Notes: generated by a model from the sequence alone, not told the origin. A stretch of DNA of 64,000 nt from Paraburkholderia solitsugae (GCF_013177695.1 NZ_WOEY01000032.1:17889-81888); one strand, 5' to 3'. Shown: positions 1 to 9,575, counted from the first letter of the stretch. Made by a program: numbers and translations.

Positions 1-77
1 AAAATTCTAATCTGCGGTGGGGTGTTGGCGGGGCCCCATGTGTCTGTATGCCTACGGCGTTGGGCTTTTCTTGAGCT

Positions 78-372
78 GTTTGCCTGCGCGGCGCTTTTTG
101 TCTGTGTGCCTACGGCGTTGGCCTTTCCTTGGTTTCTTATTGGTTTATTAGCGTCGCCCCTGTGCGGGGCAGGCACCTACTTTTCTTTGCCGGCCGCAAA
201 GAAAAGTAGGCAAAAGAAAGCGGCTCACACCGCTAGCTCATAAGCGGGTCTCCTGGCTTGGAGGGGGTAGTGGAGCATCTAGAATCCGTGCCCTCGCACA
301 TTCGGCGCCAGTGACAAGGCAGTCATACTTCCGGCGGCGCTGCGCGCGCCGACGCGGTATTCATCAACCGAT
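78..372 (+). repeat. Long intergenic repeat, copy 1 (intact)
   Basis: A T/G-rich non-coding stretch that recurs nearly base for base at 31167-31288 and 32762-32942, where an insertion sequence splits it. Shared landmarks are the phrase CCTACGGCGTTGGCCTTTCC, a GCCCC/GGGGC mini-hairpin near 157-170, the large palindrome at 177-209, and the tail CTCGCACATTCGGCG. A related partial unit (GTCTGTATGCCTACGGCGTTGGG) lies just upstream, near 44-66. Short open frames inside it are not credible genes. I take it to be a dispersed intergenic repeat family of this genus. Confidence 0.85.
177..209. repeat. Perfect 14-bp palindrome within the repeat
   Basis: Arms CTACTTTTCTTTGC (177-190) and GCAAAGAAAAGTAG (196-209) flank a 5-nt loop. 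The arms are perfectly complementary, so the site can form a strong hairpin in either strand or a cruciform. In the second repeat copy the loop plus two base pairs is exactly the target taken by the IS66-family element. Confidence 0.85.
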
Positions 373-434
373 CGCGGTGGTTTCGCTCTCGAATCTTTTC
401 GTCGGTCCTGTGCTCGCGAGACCGTGTGCGGATT

Positions 435-1295
435 TTATGGCAGCGCCATTGCGTCGGACGTCTCGGCGCTCCAGTACGGCGGCAGCGCCTTGTAAGGATT
501 CGACGCCCCCAGCGACGTGACGAACACCGCGCCCGCACCGTGCGCCGTCGCGTATTGCATGATCCCCGGCAACTGCGCAGCGCTCGCGCTATACACCATG
601 TGAACAAAGCGGCTCTTCGGATAGCCTGCTTGCCAGCTCATCGGTTTGTAGCTCGCGTAGATCTTCGCACTGCTTTCAAATACGACGAACTGGTCAGCCG
701 TCGGCAAACTCGCATAAAGCTCCGGAATGTTGGTGCCCGGATTGGCAGTTACCGAGTAGCTCGCGTTCAGCCCTTTGATGTAGTTGTAGATCGACTGGTA
801 GAACTGGATATGAGAGATCGTGCTGTCGGACGTCATCTCGTCGATGAAGAATCCGTCGATCTTGTAGAGCGACACGTAGGCGTTGATATCGGTCACGACC
901 GCGGAGAGTGGGCGCGTTCCGTACGAGGTGTGCACGTAGCCCAACACTTTGCCGCCTGCTGCGCGGACTTTGGCCACTGCGGCTGCGTAGTTTGGATCTT
1001 CCGTGACGCCCGGGCCGCTGTTCGGATTCAGAATGGCGGTGGTGGGCACCATGCGAGCCGTTGTCGCCAGGGCGTTCCAGTTCGCAACACTACTGGTTGC
1101 GTTGAAGTAGGAAGGCACAACAAGATCGACTGCGGCACTGCCCGCGAACGCCGTGCCATGCGCGCAAACTGCCAGCATGCATGCCAGCAATCTGGCTTTT
1201 TTTAGAAGCTTGCCGGTGTGAGCTGTGTGGTGGATTCCGTGAGCGGATTCCAAAGCGGCAACCTGCGCCGTGCGCGTTCCCCGAACCGTCTTCAT
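435..1295 (-). CDS. Secreted spherulin-4 family (GH135-like) glycosidase
   Basis: The 286-aa protein has an N-terminal export signal (hydrophobic stretch about residues 33-51 ending AHGTAFAG) and then one spherulin-4 domain. That TIM-barrel family includes fungal Sph3 (GH135), an endo-acting hydrolase of N-acetylgalactosamine polymers. The conserved strand FFIDEM places adjacent acidic residues at D152 and E153, the expected catalytic area; other family blocks are VPSYFN near the mature N-terminus and GYVHTSYGTR. The start is fixed by a perfect AGGAGG 5 nt upstream. It is transcribed away from the pel operon, and its leader carries a c-di-GMP-I riboswitch. I infer a secreted Pel-trimming or biofilm-release enzyme; the substrate is not proven. 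Confidence 0.85.
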   Translation of the reverse strand: MKTVRGTRTAQVAALESAHGIHHTAHTGKLLKKARLLACMLAVCAHGTAFAGSAAVDLVVPSYFNATSSVANWNALATTARMVPTTAILNPNSGPGVTEDPNYAAAVAKVRAAGGKVLGYVHTSYGTRPLSAVVTDINAYVSLYKIDGFFIDEMTSDSTISHIQFYQSIYNYIKGLNASYSVTANPGTNIPELYASLPTADQFVVFESSAKIYASYKPMSWQAGYPKSRFVHMVYSASAAQLPGIMQYATAHGAGAVFVTSLGASNPYKALPPYWSAETSDAMALP

Positions 1296-1336
1296 TTAGC
1301 CTCCTGACACGGTTTTTTGATAACCGCTGTCGATTG

Positions 1337-1358
1337 GCCCGCCGTGGATAAGGCGGGC
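1337..1358 (-). promoter_or_regulatory. Hairpin of the riboswitch expression platform
   Basis: On the minus strand GCCCGCC and GGCGGGC can pair across an 8-nt loop. The first arm overlaps the 3' end of the riboswitch aptamer (TTGCCCGCC), so aptamer closure and this hairpin look mutually exclusive. No run of U follows, so control by folding or translation fits better than a classical terminator. The ATG lies about 40 nt downstream. Confidence 0.5.
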
Positions 1359-1440
1359 AACTGGCGAACTCCCGTAAGGGAGTCCCTATAGCTTTGCGTC
1401 GCCGGATCGCTCCGGGTTTGCCCAACCGTGCTAACGGCAA
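1350..1440 (-). promoter_or_regulatory. c-di-GMP-I (GEMM) riboswitch aptamer
   Basis: Read on the minus strand, the leader contains the GEMM-I hallmarks in order: GGGCAAACC, a stem closed by a GNRA tetraloop (CCGGA-GCGA-TCCGG), the near-invariant GACGCAAAGCTA, a second hairpin (ACTCCC/GGGAGT), then GCCAGTTGCC, which can pair back with GGGCAA. These match the GEMM class, which binds cyclic di-GMP. It lies 50-140 nt upstream of the spherulin-4 gene on the same strand. Call based on motif recognition, not a covariance-model search. Confidence 0.85.
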
Positions 1441-2160
1441 TGCTGGCGATTTCTTTAGGGGCCGGCGAAGTTTTTACGACGCGCGGTTTCAAATCGAATG
1501 ATCGCGTCAGTTTTCGTCATTGTTGTGGCACGGCACGAAGATCGTTTTGTTCGACCTGACTCCAGTGTGTTTTGGTCAGAACTATTAAGAACGGTCGGAA
1601 GCAGAACGAAAAAACACACGACTGTGCATTTCTCTTTAATTGATCAGACGATTTTACTATTCTGAATCGACGGCTGGCTTGAAATGCGCGCCGCGATGGT
1701 GGGAAATCGGGCCGATTGAACACCACATGTCGCAGTCGCGTCCGCTAGACGTCATGCCGGCGGTCCTGCCGCAAGCCAGCATTTCCACTTTTTGGCGATT
1801 TTCCAACACCTTGCAGAACCCCGACGGGCGCCAGATGCGGGTAACCGGGCGGAAATCGTTTGCGCATAGGCGCGCAATCGTTTGCAACGTGACTTAAAGG
1901 AAATGCGTTTTTCAATATTTAACACAGCCTATTTCGCCAATGCCTTAAGTTCCCTTGAGAGGCCACATTTCGTGCTATCTTTCACCGCCTTACGAGGCAA
2001 GCAAAAGAGAAATGTCGGTTTCGCGTTCCACACAACGGTCGCTTTACGTTGTGTAAATAATGCCATCGCGCCGGCTCGAAAATCGGTAAGCGGAACTTTT
2101 TTCTCCACCCTGGAGATTGCGCCGCTCGCCTTCAGAACAAAACGGGGAAAGATTGTGGCC
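1441..2160. other. Divergent control region between the spherulin-4 gene and pelA
   Basis: About 720 bp separate the riboswitch from the pelA start. No convincing gene is present. The open frame that runs into pelA from 1882 lacks family similarity before residue 94, so I treat its first part as leader. The region is less GC-rich than its surroundings, as expected for promoters. The one distinct element I see is the direct-repeat pair at 1854-1885. Confidence 0.6.
1854..1885 (+). promoter_or_regulatory. Direct-repeat pair AATCGTTTGC upstream of pelA
   Basis: AATCGTTTGC occurs at 1854-1863 and again at 1876-1885, a 22-bp period that puts both copies on the same face of the helix. It lies about 275-305 bp upstream of the pelA start. 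It could bind a regulator of the operon; no specific factor is recognised. Confidence 0.4.
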
Positions 2161-4935
2161 ATGAAGAAGCGGACCCGGGCACGCGCCGGCGGGAATTCTT
2201 GCGCGCTTGCTGACCGGGCAGGCGAGCGGCTTTTCACACGCACCCTTATCTCGATCGCGCTCAGCGCCGCGAGCGTGGCTCCGCTTTCGACGCATGCCGA
2301 AGTTGCACCGCAGCAGTCTGCCGTCGTGGCCACCAGCATTGCGTCGACACAGCCGAACCTCGCTTTTTTCTACGCGGCAAATCCCCCTGTTGGCGAACTG
2401 CAAGCATTCGATGCCGTCGTGATCGACCCCGCCACCGGCTTCGATCCGCTCGCTCATCCGTTGCGTCACACCGCCTGGATTGCACGCACCACGGGTGCTG
2501 AGTCTGCTCAATCGGCCGATGCCTTCGTCGCCAATCAGATCGATCCGCTGTGGCGGCGTGGTTATCGTGGTTTCCTGCTCGATACGCCCGCCGCGATTGC
2601 GGCTGCCGGACGCATCCATGAGGTTCATCCGGAGGCGCGCCTCGTCGCCGGCGGCGCCGACGTGTTGCGTATCGCGCTGCCGTATGCGGAGTCGCTCTAC
2701 GCCGTGGTGGGCGATTCGCTGGTCCGCGGCCTCGACGATAGCGGCCGGCCGGTCGAAATCCCGGAACCGCTGCGTGCGGAACGCGTCGCAGCGGCTCGCG
2801 CATTCACGCGGCAAAGCGGTGTCGCGGTGGTGTCAGTGGAGTTTTGTGCCCGCAGCGACCGGCAGTGCGCCCGCGAGACGGCGGCGCAGGTCGTAGCGGC
2901 CGGCATAGTGCCTTACGTCACAAGCAGGGCACGCGATATCGTCGGTATCGGCAAGATCGAAGTGATGCCGCGCAAGATTCTCGTCGTGCAGGACCGTGAT
3001 ACCAAGGATCCGCTCGACCTGAGTGCCGGTGTGCGCGATCTGGCCATGCCGCTCAATTACATGGGATACGACGTCCAGTACGCCGATTTCTCGACGCGTT
3101 TGCCGGACGACATCACACCGGATCGCTACGCCGGTGTTGTCGCGTGGATCCAGCGCGGCGCCGTACCCGATCCGCAAGTCTGGCAACGCTGGGTCGCCGC
3201 TCGTATGGCGGACCACATTCCCGTCGCGTTTCTCGGGCAGTTCGGCTTTGATGCGGCCGGTTCGGGCGGCGCGGCGCTCGACCTGCAAGCCGTGACCGGC
3301 ACGTTCGCCGCGCCAGTCACGGTGGTCAGGAGCGATCCCATGGTCGGCTTCGAAATCAGCCCGAAACCCGAGCCACGAGATCTGCAAGGCGTACGCGTCG
3401 GATCGCATAGCCAGTCTTTGCTGCGTGTGTCGGCTAACGGGGTGCTTCTCGATCAGGTCGCGTTGACGCCGTGGGGCGGTTACGCACTCAGTCCATACAC
3501 GGTGGCGTCGCTCGACAGCATCGAGCAGGAACGCTGGGCCATTCAGCCGATCGCTTTCATGAAAGCGGCGCTGCATCTGCAGGACATGCCGTCGCCGAGC
3601 GTCACGACCGAAAATGGCCGCCGTCTGTTGATGTCGCACGTCGATGGCGACGGTTTCGCGTCGCGTGCCGAGTTCCCCGGTCCCGATTATTCGGGCGAAG
3701 CGCTGTATCAGCAGATTTTCAGCCGCTACCCGGTGCCGATGACGTTGTCGGTCATTGAAGGGGAGGTCGGTCCGAAGGGGCTGCATCCGGATATCTCGCC
3801 GCGTCTCGAAGAGATCGCCCGCAAGATGTTCGCGCTGCCGAACGTCGAGATCGGCACGCACACGTATTCGCATCCGTTCCAGTGGGAGCAGGTCGACAGC
3901 AAGACCGGCGCACAAGTGGACCGAGGAGGCGGCGATGCGGCGTTCTCGCTGAATATCCCGGGTTACCACTTCAATATCGATCGCGAGATCACCGGTTCGA
4001 TCGACTACATCAACACGCGCCTCGCACCAATCGGCAAGAGGACCGTGCTGCTGCAATGGTCCGGCGATTGTCGGCCGCCGGGTTTCGTTGTGCGCAGGGT
4101 GTACGAAGCAGGCGTCTATAACTTCAACGGCGGCGATACCGTCATTACGAAGTCGGCGAACAGCTGGACCAATATCGCGCCGATCGGCGTCGACAAAGGT
4201 CCGGGCGCCTACCAGGTCTACGCGCCGAACCAGGACGAGAACGTCTACACGAACGACTGGCAAGGCCCTTTCTACGGTTTCACGCGCGTGCTCGAAACCT
4301 ACGCGATGACGGACCGTCCGCTGCGTTTCAAGCCGATCGACATCTACTACCACATGTACAGCGGCACCAAGGTTGCGTCATTGCGTGCGCTCGACCAGAT
4401 CTTTGCGACGGTGCTCAAGCAACCGGTGATGCCGGTGTATGTGACCGAATACATCCGCAAGGTGCTCGACTGGCGCTCATTCGCGGTAGCGAAAGAGGTC
4501 GGTCCGCATGCGAGTGACTGGATCGTGCGCGGCAACGGCGAAGTGCGGGAGTTGCACTGGCCGCAAGCCGCCACGCCGGCACTCGATACGGCAACGGGCC
4601 TGACGGGCTTCGCGGCTGGTCCCGACGGCACTTACATCCATATCGACGGCGGCAGCGCCCGCTTTGCAATCGGCGGCTCGGCAAGCGCGCCGTATATCGC
4701 GGAGGCCAACGGTTTTGTGCGCAACTTCAGGCGCACGCCGAACGGCATGCGTTTCGAGTTTGCCGGCCATTACCAGCCGTTCGTCAGGCTGGCGAACGCA
4801 CAGTCGTGCACGATCAGCGTGAACAACCAACCGGTCGCCGCGCGCCGCGACGGCAATTTCCTGCGCTTCGATACCTCGGCGAGCGTCGGTGAAAAACTGA
4901 ACTACACGTCTGTCGAGGCCGCCTGTGCTCGATAA
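2161..4935 (+). CDS. pelA: PelA, Pel polysaccharide deacetylase with degenerate hydrolase domain
   Basis: A 924-aa periplasmic protein, close to the usual length of about 950. A signal/anchor lies at residues 24-47. The polysaccharide deacetylase domain is well kept, with metal and catalytic residues in SHVDGDGF (D495, D497) and THTYSHP (H567, H571). It should partially de-N-acetylate Pel during export. The N-terminal hydrolase-like domain (about 60-255) is eroded: it lacks the VSVGE block, keeps only the first Asp of LDTLD (D141) and has GDS (D185) where relatives have FES. ATG 2161 is chosen because homology begins just after it; the frame is open further upstream. It overlaps pelB by 11 nt. 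Confidence 0.95.
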   Translation: MKKRTRARAGGNSCALADRAGERLFTRTLISIALSAASVAPLSTHAEVAPQQSAVVATSIASTQPNLAFFYAANPPVGELQAFDAVVIDPATGFDPLAHPLRHTAWIARTTGAESAQSADAFVANQIDPLWRRGYRGFLLDTPAAIAAAGRIHEVHPEARLVAGGADVLRIALPYAESLYAVVGDSLVRGLDDSGRPVEIPEPLRAERVAAARAFTRQSGVAVVSVEFCARSDRQCARETAAQVVAAGIVPYVTSRARDIVGIGKIEVMPRKILVVQDRDTKDPLDLSAGVRDLAMPLNYMGYDVQYADFSTRLPDDITPDRYAGVVAWIQRGAVPDPQVWQRWVAARMADHIPVAFLGQFGFDAAGSGGAALDLQAVTGTFAAPVTVVRSDPMVGFEISPKPEPRDLQGVRVGSHSQSLLRVSANGVLLDQVALTPWGGYALSPYTVASLDSIEQERWAIQPIAFMKAALHLQDMPSPSVTTENGRRLLMSHVDGDGFASRAEFPGPDYSGEALYQQIFSRYPVPMTLSVIEGEVGPKGLHPDISPRLEEIARKMFALPNVEIGTHTYSHPFQWEQVDSKTGAQVDRGGGDAAFSLNIPGYHFNIDREITGSIDYINTRLAPIGKRTVLLQWSGDCRPPGFVVRRVYEAGVYNFNGGDTVITKSANSWTNIAPIGVDKGPGAYQVYAPNQDENVYTNDWQGPFYGFTRVLETYAMTDRPLRFKPIDIYYHMYSGTKVASLRALDQIFATVLKQPVMPVYVTEYIRKVLDWRSFAVAKEVGPHASDWIVRGNGEVRELHWPQAATPALDTATGLTGFAAGPDGTYIHIDGGSARFAIGGSASAPYIAEANGFVRNFRRTPNGMRFEFAGHYQPFVRLANAQSCTISVNNQPVAARRDGNFLRFDTSASVGEKLNYTSVEAACAR

Positions 4936-7900
4936 TCGCCCGCGCATCGCGCCCACCTGGCTGGTCTTGCTGCTCGCCGGTGTCGTGCTGATTACGCTCT
5001 ACCTCGTGCATCCACGTGGCGGGTTGCGTAGCCGCATGACGTCGACGGACGCACCTAGCGATCTCAGCATCGCCTACCTCGAAGCATGGCTGCGTGTGCA
5101 GCCCAACAACACGGATATTCTGTCGGTACTCGGTACGCAGTACGTCCATCTGGGACGCACCGAGGATGCCCGCCGTATCGCCGCTCGCATGGAAGCCATT
5201 CCCACCGATGCTATGCGTCGTGCGGCGCAGTTGTTGCGTCTGACAGTCGATACTCGCGAAACCTTCGCGCTGCCCGCCAATGACCCCGGCCGCGACGCCG
5301 CGCTGGCTCGCTTGCGGATTCAACTTGCCAATGCGGCGACACTGTCCTGGTCGAATGCCGACCTGCAAATGCTGGCCGACGCGGCAGCCTCGGTCAATGC
5401 GCAACAGGTCGCCATGCAACTGTATGCGCGCCTGGCCGCCCAGGACCCCGCGCAGCAGGCGCACTGGAACCGCGAGGTAGTGCGCTATGCGATGTATGCG
5501 GGCGACTATCGCGGCGCGGCCGACGGCTGGTTCCGCCTGCAGGCGAACGCGACGACGTTTGACGCGCAGCGCCGCTGCTTTATCGAAGGCATTCGTGCGT
5601 TGCAATCCGGCAATCTTCTCAACGACGCATTGGCCGCCGCCGATCAGCACGGTGCGGCGTTTGCCCACGATCACGAGACGCTTATCGTGCTGCTGAATCT
5701 GGCGCGTGCAGCCCATCGTCCGGATCTTGTGGACCGCTACGCGAAAGCGCTGGCCGGCTACGCGCAGGCACAGCCCGATGACAACGCCGCGTTGCGGCTG
5801 GTCGCTTTCATCCGGCAACGCGCGCTGCACGACCGGGATCGAGGGCAGTACGCGTACATGGACGGCCCGCAAGCCGGGCCCCGCATGGCCATGCGGATCG
5901 GCACGCGCGGCTGGGGGGATGCGCACGTGGTACGGGTGACGGCGTCAGTTTCGAGTCCCGCCTCGGCAGCAAGCGCGGTCGCTGCGTCGAGCGCCCCTGC
6001 AGCTTCAACTCCGGCAGCCGCCTCGAACCCCGGCGCCGTTGCGACGAACGACGTCTCCCGCCTTCTGTATCAGTCGTTCCTCGAATCGAGCGATTTGCCG
6101 AACGCGCAGCGGGTGGCCACGGAACAGGTCCAGAAGAATCCGAACTCGCCGGTCTGGACCAAACGTCTCGCCCAGGTCGCCGAATGGAACCACGCGTCGC
6201 CGCTCGCGCTGCAGATGTGGCTCGCCTACGCGCAGGCCACGCACGACCCGGAAGGCTGGAAAAACGTGATGCGCCTCGCGCCGATGCTGAATGACGACAA
6301 TGCCTATCTCGCGGCGTTGATCCAGGCATCGAATGCGTCGCCCGGCGATCTGAAGCTGATTGACGCGGTGGTCGCGGCCTATGAACGTCTCGGCCGTCCG
6401 GACGACGCGCTAACTTTCCTGAGCAGCCGTCAACGAAATTCGCAGGCCGAAGCAATCGACTCGCGAATCGGCTTGCTCGCCGAGCGGGCCGGCCATGACG
6501 ACGAAGCGCTCGCCTACAACCGCAAACTGAACCAGTTGTATCCGGACAATGCGCAATACGCGTTGCGCACGGCGAGCCTGCTGTACCGTCACGGCGACTA
6601 CGAGGGTGCGCTCGGCACGCTGCTCGCCGCGCGTCACGGCGCGAAAGACGACGACGTGCTGTTCTGGCGCAATGCCGCGCAACTCGCCCGTCTTCTGCAA
6701 CGCGACGACATTGCGAACGATGCCTACAAGCATCTGCTCACAAGCGGCCACGCAACGCCCGAAGACCTCAGCGCGATGACGTACTTCTACGACGCGTATC
6801 CGATCGACGCCGGCCGTACCGCCGAGTTGCAGTATCGTCGCGATCAGTCTCCGCATGCCCTGCAGGAGGCCATCCACTACTACACGGATGCGGAGCAGTT
6901 CGAGCGCATCGCCGCGCTGCTGCAAGACCTGACGCCCGAGCAATTGGCGGCTGCCGAAAAGGACCCGGGCTTTCTGCGTGTGCGGGCCGAATACTATCGC
7001 CAGACCGATCGTCCGTTCGACGCGCTGCACGACCTGCAGATCGCGGTGACGCTGCCTGGCGCGACACTCGATCTGCGCGCGGCGCTCCTCTGGACACTGG
7101 TCGACTACGGCAGCGAAGCCCAACTGCGCAACGCCGTGTCCGAGTGGCGCGATGCACCCGCGCAGGCGCCGGTACTGTGGGGACCGCTGGCGGCTGCCGA
7201 GATGCGCTTGAACCGGCCCGAAGCCGCGCTGAAGTATTTGCGTCTGCAAGCGGCCGCGATGTCGCGTGATCCGCTCTGGCAACTGACCTATGCCGAAGCG
7301 CAGGAGATGGCCGGCCGCAGCGATCTGGCGTGGTCTATCCGGCGCAATGTCTGGCGCCAGATGCAGCAGGACGAGGCGGCGATCCGCGACAAGACTCCTG
7401 AAGGTCAAGCGGCGCTGTGCACGCGCGCATCGCAGGACGGCGAAGTGCGCGAGCAGATGCTCGGCCGTCGCGTCACGCTCGCGTCGATCTTCGAAAACGC
7501 GGACGTCTCGAAGGCTTTTCTCAACGATCTGCTCGCGAGCGAGGCTGGCCGCAACGACCACACCGCTGCGCGCCGCACCTTGCTCGGCGATGCGCCCGGT
7601 CTGCCGCCCGCGCAATCCGCGCCGGCAAAACCGGCCGGAACGCAGCAGGAGCAGGCGCGCCTGACGTCGTCGGTGGCCAAGGATGTGGCCCTCGCGTGGG
7701 CGATGTCACATGAAGCGAATCCGTTGGCCAAGCGCTGGCTGGCGCGTCAGTACGCGTCGGTTCTGGTGCAGCCGTCCGAACAGCTGATTGCGATCGCGCT
7801 CGCGGACAATGACAAGTCCGCGATGGAGCGTCTGCTTGATCAGCAAGGGGCGCGCTTGCCGCTCTACAACAGGATCGATGCATCGGTCGTGGTCGATCGC

Positions 7901-8917
7901 CCGGGTGCGGCTGAAGATCTCGCGTTCCAGGGACTCGAAGGCGCACCCTACGATTCGGAACTGCATGCCCGTTTGCAGCAGACCGCGTTGACGTGGCCGC
8001 AGTCGCTCGACGCGACGGTGACCAACTACGTCGAACATCCGCTCGATTACGTCGAACAGACGCTCGCAGGGAGCATCAAGGTCGCCGATCTGTACATGAT
8101 CGGCGTGACCGGCACGCAACGCTTCCAGCATTCGACGGATTCAGCGCAGTTGACCAACGTGCCGTCGGTAGACCGCGGGGTGGACTTTTTCGCGCGGCGT
8201 CAAACGTACGATTCTGCCTTCACGGTGACAGCGGGCCGACGCGAAGCGCTCGACAGCTTTTACAGCGTGTCGGTGGGTGCCGAGTGGGGCCTGAACTCGG
8301 CGTTGTCGGCGGCGCTCAAGGCCGGCCGCAATCAGACGGCGCGCGAATCGCAGGCGCTGCAAGTGGGCGGCATGAAGGACAACGTCATCGGCACGGTGAC
8401 GTACCGCATGACGCAGCATCTGTATGCAACGGGGACTGTCGAAGCCGATCGTTTCTATAGCCAGGCGCGTAACTACCTGGGCAGCGGCGTGCTGTCGAGC
8501 GGCGAGGTCGGCTACAAGATCCGCACCGGCTATCCCGACTACACCGTACGGCTGATCGGCGTGCACGGCGACTACAGTGCGAACGGCCAGGCCGATGGCC
8601 TGATCTCACAACTGATTCCGGCGAGCGCCGGTCCGGTCACCGCATCCAGCTTCGTGCCGCAGACGTATTCGCAGTACGGGCTTTTCTTCGGTTTCGGCAA
8701 CGATCTGCTCGATCAGTACACGCGTGCGTGGCGGCCGTTCCTCGACCTCGGCATTTTGCACGACTCGTTCCAGGGCTGGGGGCCGGAAATCAGCCTCGGT
8801 CTCGCCGGCACGGTGTTCGGCGGCGATCACGCGGCGCTCTTTTTCTCGCATCAGCGCGTGTCGCGTCTCGGCACGCCGGTAACCCAGGTCGGCGCGCGTT
8901 ACAGCTGGTTTTATTGA
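4925..8917 (+). CDS. pelB: PelB, TPR scaffold and outer-membrane Pel porin
   Basis: A 1330-aa protein with an N-terminal membrane anchor (about residues 10-27, TWLVLLLAGVVLITLYLV), a very long TPR solenoid, and a C-terminal beta-barrel from about residue 1030 ending in an aromatic residue (RYSWFY), as outer-membrane proteins do. In Pseudomonas, PelB TPRs bind and steer PelA while the barrel exports the polymer. A Ser/Ala/Pro-rich linker at about residues 340-375 interrupts the TPR region. The start is GTG inside the end of pelA, with GAGG 6 nt upstream, suggesting translational coupling. Confidence 0.95.
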   Translation: MLDNRPRIAPTWLVLLLAGVVLITLYLVHPRGGLRSRMTSTDAPSDLSIAYLEAWLRVQPNNTDILSVLGTQYVHLGRTEDARRIAARMEAIPTDAMRRAAQLLRLTVDTRETFALPANDPGRDAALARLRIQLANAATLSWSNADLQMLADAAASVNAQQVAMQLYARLAAQDPAQQAHWNREVVRYAMYAGDYRGAADGWFRLQANATTFDAQRRCFIEGIRALQSGNLLNDALAAADQHGAAFAHDHETLIVLLNLARAAHRPDLVDRYAKALAGYAQAQPDDNAALRLVAFIRQRALHDRDRGQYAYMDGPQAGPRMAMRIGTRGWGDAHVVRVTASVSSPASAASAVAASSAPAASTPAAASNPGAVATNDVSRLLYQSFLESSDLPNAQRVATEQVQKNPNSPVWTKRLAQVAEWNHASPLALQMWLAYAQATHDPEGWKNVMRLAPMLNDDNAYLAALIQASNASPGDLKLIDAVVAAYERLGRPDDALTFLSSRQRNSQAEAIDSRIGLLAERAGHDDEALAYNRKLNQLYPDNAQYALRTASLLYRHGDYEGALGTLLAARHGAKDDDVLFWRNAAQLARLLQRDDIANDAYKHLLTSGHATPEDLSAMTYFYDAYPIDAGRTAELQYRRDQSPHALQEAIHYYTDAEQFERIAALLQDLTPEQLAAAEKDPGFLRVRAEYYRQTDRPFDALHDLQIAVTLPGATLDLRAALLWTLVDYGSEAQLRNAVSEWRDAPAQAPVLWGPLAAAEMRLNRPEAALKYLRLQAAAMSRDPLWQLTYAEAQEMAGRSDLAWSIRRNVWRQMQQDEAAIRDKTPEGQAALCTRASQDGEVREQMLGRRVTLASIFENADVSKAFLNDLLASEAGRNDHTAARRTLLGDAPGLPPAQSAPAKPAGTQQEQARLTSSVAKDVALAWAMSHEANPLAKRWLARQYASVLVQPSEQLIAIALADNDKSAMERLLDQQGARLPLYNRIDASVVVDRPGAAEDLAFQGLEGAPYDSELHARLQQTALTWPQSLDATVTNYVEHPLDYVEQTLAGSIKVADLYMIGVTGTQRFQHSTDSAQLTNVPSVDRGVDFFARRQTYDSAFTVTAGRREALDSFYSVSVGAEWGLNSALSAALKAGRNQTARESQALQVGGMKDNVIGTVTYRMTQHLYATGTVEADRFYSQARNYLGSGVLSSGEVGYKIRTGYPDYTVRLIGVHGDYSANGQADGLISQLIPASAGPVTASSFVPQTYSQYGLFFGFGNDLLDQYTRAWRPFLDLGILHDSFQGWGPEISLGLAGTVFGGDHAALFFSHQRVSRLGTPVTQVGARYSWFY

Positions 8918-8951
8918 ATCGAATTTCGAATCCATCCAAGGAGAATTCTTC

Positions 8952-9503
8952 ATGCACGGCATAAAAAAATTGGCTCGTACAGGTGCCTGGTGCGTCGCGG
9001 CAACGGCGTTGGCACTGCTCGTCAGCGCTTGTGGGACGGTGCGCCAGACCTCGGGCCCCGCGCTGTCGCGCGGCGACAAGGTGGCGGTGGTCTCGATCGC
9101 CAACTACACTGAAACCCCGGATGCCGGCCGTAGCGCCGAGTCGATCGCGGCGAATGCGCTGCGCGCCGGCGGGATCGCGGACGTGCGCATCGCGCCGGCC
9201 GATTCGAACGGCAATTCGCTGTTCGACACGACTCAACGCGCCGATGGCGACAAGACGCTCGAATGGGCGCGGTCGCAGAACGCCCGCTATGTCCTGTCGG
9301 GTGCGGTTGAAGAATGGCGCTACAAGACGGGCGTGGACGGTGAACCGGTCGTCGGCGTGACTTTCGAACTGATCGATGTGTCCAACGGCGCCGTGGTCTG
9401 GAGCGCGACGGGTACGCGTACGGGCTGGAGCCGTTCGGGTCTGTCGAGCGTGGCCACTTCGCTGATCGCCAAGGTTCTGTCGCCACTAGAAGCGCGTCAG
9501 TAA
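8952..9503 (+). CDS. pelC: PelC, outer-membrane lipoprotein of the Pel exporter
   Basis: A 183-aa protein with a lipoprotein signal ending LLVSAC, so lipidation is expected at C27. The rest is a compact alpha/beta domain similar in size to Pseudomonas PelC (172 aa), which forms a periplasmic ring on the outer membrane that funnels Pel toward PelB. A strong AAGGAG lies upstream of the ATG. It lies 34 bp after pelB in an unbroken operon. Confidence 0.92.
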   Translation: MHGIKKLARTGAWCVAATALALLVSACGTVRQTSGPALSRGDKVAVVSIANYTETPDAGRSAESIAANALRAGGIADVRIAPADSNGNSLFDTTQRADGDKTLEWARSQNARYVLSGAVEEWRYKTGVDGEPVVGVTFELIDVSNGAVVWSATGTRTGWSRSGLSSVATSLIAKVLSPLEARQ

Positions 9504-9575
9504 GCTCATCCCCAGAGTTGAGGCTTGCGTCCAGAATACCCGGGGCAAGCCGCAATCCGATAGGTAAAAAAGGAA

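Noticed and set aside
1337..1358. Hairpin after the riboswitch as a classical intrinsic terminator
   Set aside because: No U-run follows the stem, so I list it only as part of the expression platform.
1882..2160. Upstream extension of the pelA frame (93 codons)
   Set aside because: No export signal or similarity before MKKRTRARAGG; base composition there is that of a promoter region.
2833..4353. 506-codon open frame on the minus strand inside pelA
   Set aside because: It mirrors the third-position bias of pelA and its translation is Arg/His/Asp-rich without any family resemblance.
6410..7615. 401-codon open frame on the minus strand inside pelB
   Set aside because: Shadow of pelB; composition typical of the antisense of GC-rich coding DNA, no motif.
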